A stretch of DNA of 64,000 bases from DASSFZ01 sp035283185 (lineage in GTDB: Bacteria > Chloroflexota > Anaerolineae > Fen-1058), in NCBI GenBank assembly GCA_035283185.1, contig DATEUJ010000124.1:1-64000 (forward strand). The letters run 5' to 3'. Both the position numbers and the translations under genes were made by a program. This document shows positions 62,667 through 64,000 of the stretch, piece by piece; the stretch's first letter is position 1; each line of letters opens with the position of its first letter. A model generated the notes under the pieces. That model was not told where the DNA came from. It saw only the letters and a program-made list of their open reading frames with translations, and searched no databases.

Positions 62667-63759
62667 TGTTAGATGCCCTCTCCTCCTTCAGGGTGATTGC
62701 TTCGACGAGGCCGAGCCGCCGAAGCGCGGCATCCAGGATGCCGTTGACGAGATCGGCGTGCGACCAGCCATTGGCCGCCGCCATCAGCGTCAGGTCGCTG
62801 ATCGGCGTGATGCCGGGCAGCGAATTGATCTCCAGAATGGTCGGCTTGTCGCCTTCGAGTCGATTCAAGCGGAAATCGACGCGGGCGAAGTCCAGCGTAT
62901 TCGTCACGCGCATGGTCTCGACGGCCAGGCGGGCCAGCTCGCCGGCCAGCGGCTCGGGCAGATCGGCCGGGCATTGATAGCGATAGTCGTCGGCTCGATC
63001 CACCTTGTATGCGGCGGTGTAAATCGGCGCCGCCTGCTCCCCATAGCCGGAATAATCGACCATCGAGATCGGGAACACATGCAGGTCGGGCCAGTTGCCG
63101 ACCATGCCGACCGTCACGTCGCGGCCCTCGATATACTCTTCGACCAGTGCCGGCTCCCGATAAGCATGTATCAAATACGCCACCCGATCGCGCACTTCGG
63201 CGTCCGTGTGCAGCACCGAACGTTCGTCGATGCCCATGCCGGTGCCTTCGCACGCCGGCTTTGCAAATAGGGGAAACCGCAAGGCCGGATCGAGCGGCTC
63301 GTCGGGCGAACGAAATTCCTGAAAGGCGGGCGTCGGCAACCCGTGGAATGCCAGCACGCGCTTGGTCATCGGCTTGTCGAGCGTCAGCGCCAGCGCCCGC
63401 ACCTGCGAGCCGGTGTACGGCACGCCGAGCATCTCCAGCAGCGCCGGCGCCTGCGCCTCGCGCGCGTCGCCGCGAAAGCCCTCACAGGTGTTGAAGCAGA
63501 TGTCCACCGGCGTCTCACGCAAACGCGCGGGCAAGGCCGCATTCCCCTCCATTGGAAACACGGTATGCCCGCACGCTTCGAGCGCCGCGCGATAAGCGGC
63601 GACGTTATTCTCGTGGTCCAGCTCGTACAGGTAATCGTGTGGCGCGCCAGGCGGCGGCTCGGGCGCGTTCGACGCCAGGTTGACCAGCAGCGCAACGCGC
63701 AGCGAGCGCCCCGAGCGCGTGGAGTCGCACTCCTCGAATTCTTTATCTGGCTCGCTCAC
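62647..63759 (-). CDS. D-Ala-D-Ala-ligase-like ATP-grasp enzyme A
   Basis: 370 residues from ATG 63759. N-terminal domain with ICFNTCEGFRGDAREAQAPA (about 86-105), YTGSQVRALALTLDKPMTKR (about 114-133), FPLFAKPACEGTGMGIDERS (ATP lysine, about 160-179), EPALVEEYIEGRDVTVGMVG (about 198-217) and PTILEINSLPGITPISDL (about 307-324), the last with the EINxxPG(I/M)T signature of genuine Ddl-type ligases. It is the first ligase of the transcription unit and the most Ddl-like. Its 3' end overlaps enzyme B. Confidence 0.87.
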   Translation of the reverse strand: MSEPDKEFEECDSTRSGRSLRVALLVNLASNAPEPPPGAPHDYLYELDHENNVAAYRAALEACGHTVFPMEGNAALPARLRETPVDICFNTCEGFRGDAREAQAPALLEMLGVPYTGSQVRALALTLDKPMTKRVLAFHGLPTPAFQEFRSPDEPLDPALRFPLFAKPACEGTGMGIDERSVLHTDAEVRDRVAYLIHAYREPALVEEYIEGRDVTVGMVGNWPDLHVFPISMVDYSGYGEQAAPIYTAAYKVDRADDYRYQCPADLPEPLAGELARLAVETMRVTNTLDFARVDFRLNRLEGDKPTILEINSLPGITPISDLTLMAAANGWSHADLVNGILDAALRRLGLVEAITLKEERASNNGRKPG

Positions 63760-63789
63760 CCGACCTCACAGTCTGACGGCGGTTACGAT

Positions 63790-64000
63790 TCACGCCCCTC
63801 CGCCGTTGTCGGACGGGGCTTGCTCGCCCTTGAGCAGCGGCTTATGCTCCGTGCCAATGCCCAGCGGCTGCCACTTCGACTCGTCGGCGCGCAGCCGATG
63901 CTGGCCGCCGCCGCGCGTATGCACGTCCTCGAAGCCTTCCGGCTCGATGGTCATGCGCTCGCCTTCCAGCAGCGCCGCCACACCCTCCTGCCCCGGCTCC
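63790..64000 (-). CDS. C-terminus of an unidentified protein upstream of the ATP-grasp genes
   Basis: The frame enters from the window edge and stops at 63790, 30 bases before enzyme A. It reads EGERMTIEPEGFEDVHTRGG, then GQHRLRADESKWQPLGIGTE and ends KGEQAPSDNGGGA. Only about 70 residues are visible. An internal ATG at 63981 (MAALLEGERM) would give a 63-residue protein, so a short, Gly-ending peptide is also possible. It is likely the same transcription unit. Family not recognised. Confidence 0.5.
   Translation of the reverse strand, partial: EPGQEGVAALLEGERMTIEPEGFEDVHTRGGGQHRLRADESKWQPLGIGTEHKPLLKGEQAPSDNGGGA

Overview
The window looks like a chromosomal segment of a high-GC member of the Chloroflexota, probably Anaerolineae-like. 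This rests on the style of the secreted proteins (TP-rich linkers, lamin-tail domains, a C-terminal YLPxxL/A motif, a PxKF domain), on a complex I operon with two nuoM genes, and on the abundance of short palindromic intergenic repeats. It is inference; no rRNA, tRNA or CRISPR array was found.

Layout. 1-6300: a short regulated leader, then a RIO-type kinase, a DinB-family protein carrying an in-frame MITE-like insertion, a GNAT acetyltransferase and the ribosome-assembly GTPase RsgA, followed on the minus strand by a lipoprotein and a secreted propeller-like protein. 6300-13340: an MtaD-type amidohydrolase, a lipoprotein with four PA14 domains, a methyltransferase, a META-domain lipoprotein and a small unknown protein. 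13440-17320: a LuxR HTH fragment, a DUF4062/NB-ARC/TPR signalling ATPase whose C-terminus is displaced by a frameshift, and a membrane protein. 18080-21200: a second copy of the regulated leader module, then a three-gene ABC-2 exporter. 21300-21800: a HigA-type antitoxin with a perfect palindromic operator and only a stub of its toxin.

22400-35700 is a bioenergetic block made only of membrane-embedded parts: nuoA-H-J-K-L-M-M-N and then, from its own promoter, an AtpI/AtpZ-like protein, subunit a, subunit c and a b/delta fusion. The peripheral arm of complex I and the F1 head must be encoded elsewhere. Two NuoM paralogues plus an elongated NuoL lateral helix indicate a '2M' complex I with an extra antiporter-like subunit. 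A VapBC-like pair sits between the two nuoM genes.

36000-58800 encodes a secretome: a six-domain lamin-tail protein, a subtilisin, two tandem giant phosphodiesterase/5'-nucleotidase fusions, a small secreted protein, an LVIVD-repeat protein and an ExeM-like extracellular nuclease. Four of these units share one promoter design: direct repeats TATGAAWTT, then TTGACT, then TGCTATCCT. They may form one regulon for extracellular nucleotide and phosphate scavenging. 59100-64000, minus strand, holds a Uma2 nuclease gene and an overlapping cluster of three divergent D-Ala-D-Ala-ligase-like ATP-grasp enzymes with a GNAT acetyltransferase, which may build an unknown peptide-like product.

The most novel-looking signals are: (i) a duplicated leader module, 18 kb apart, with matching promoter, sequestered Shine-Dalgarno, short leader peptide and terminator; (ii) the shared promoter of the secreted-protein genes; (iii) the three-ATP-grasp cluster; and (iv) inverted arrays of 7-9 bp repeats at many gene junctions.
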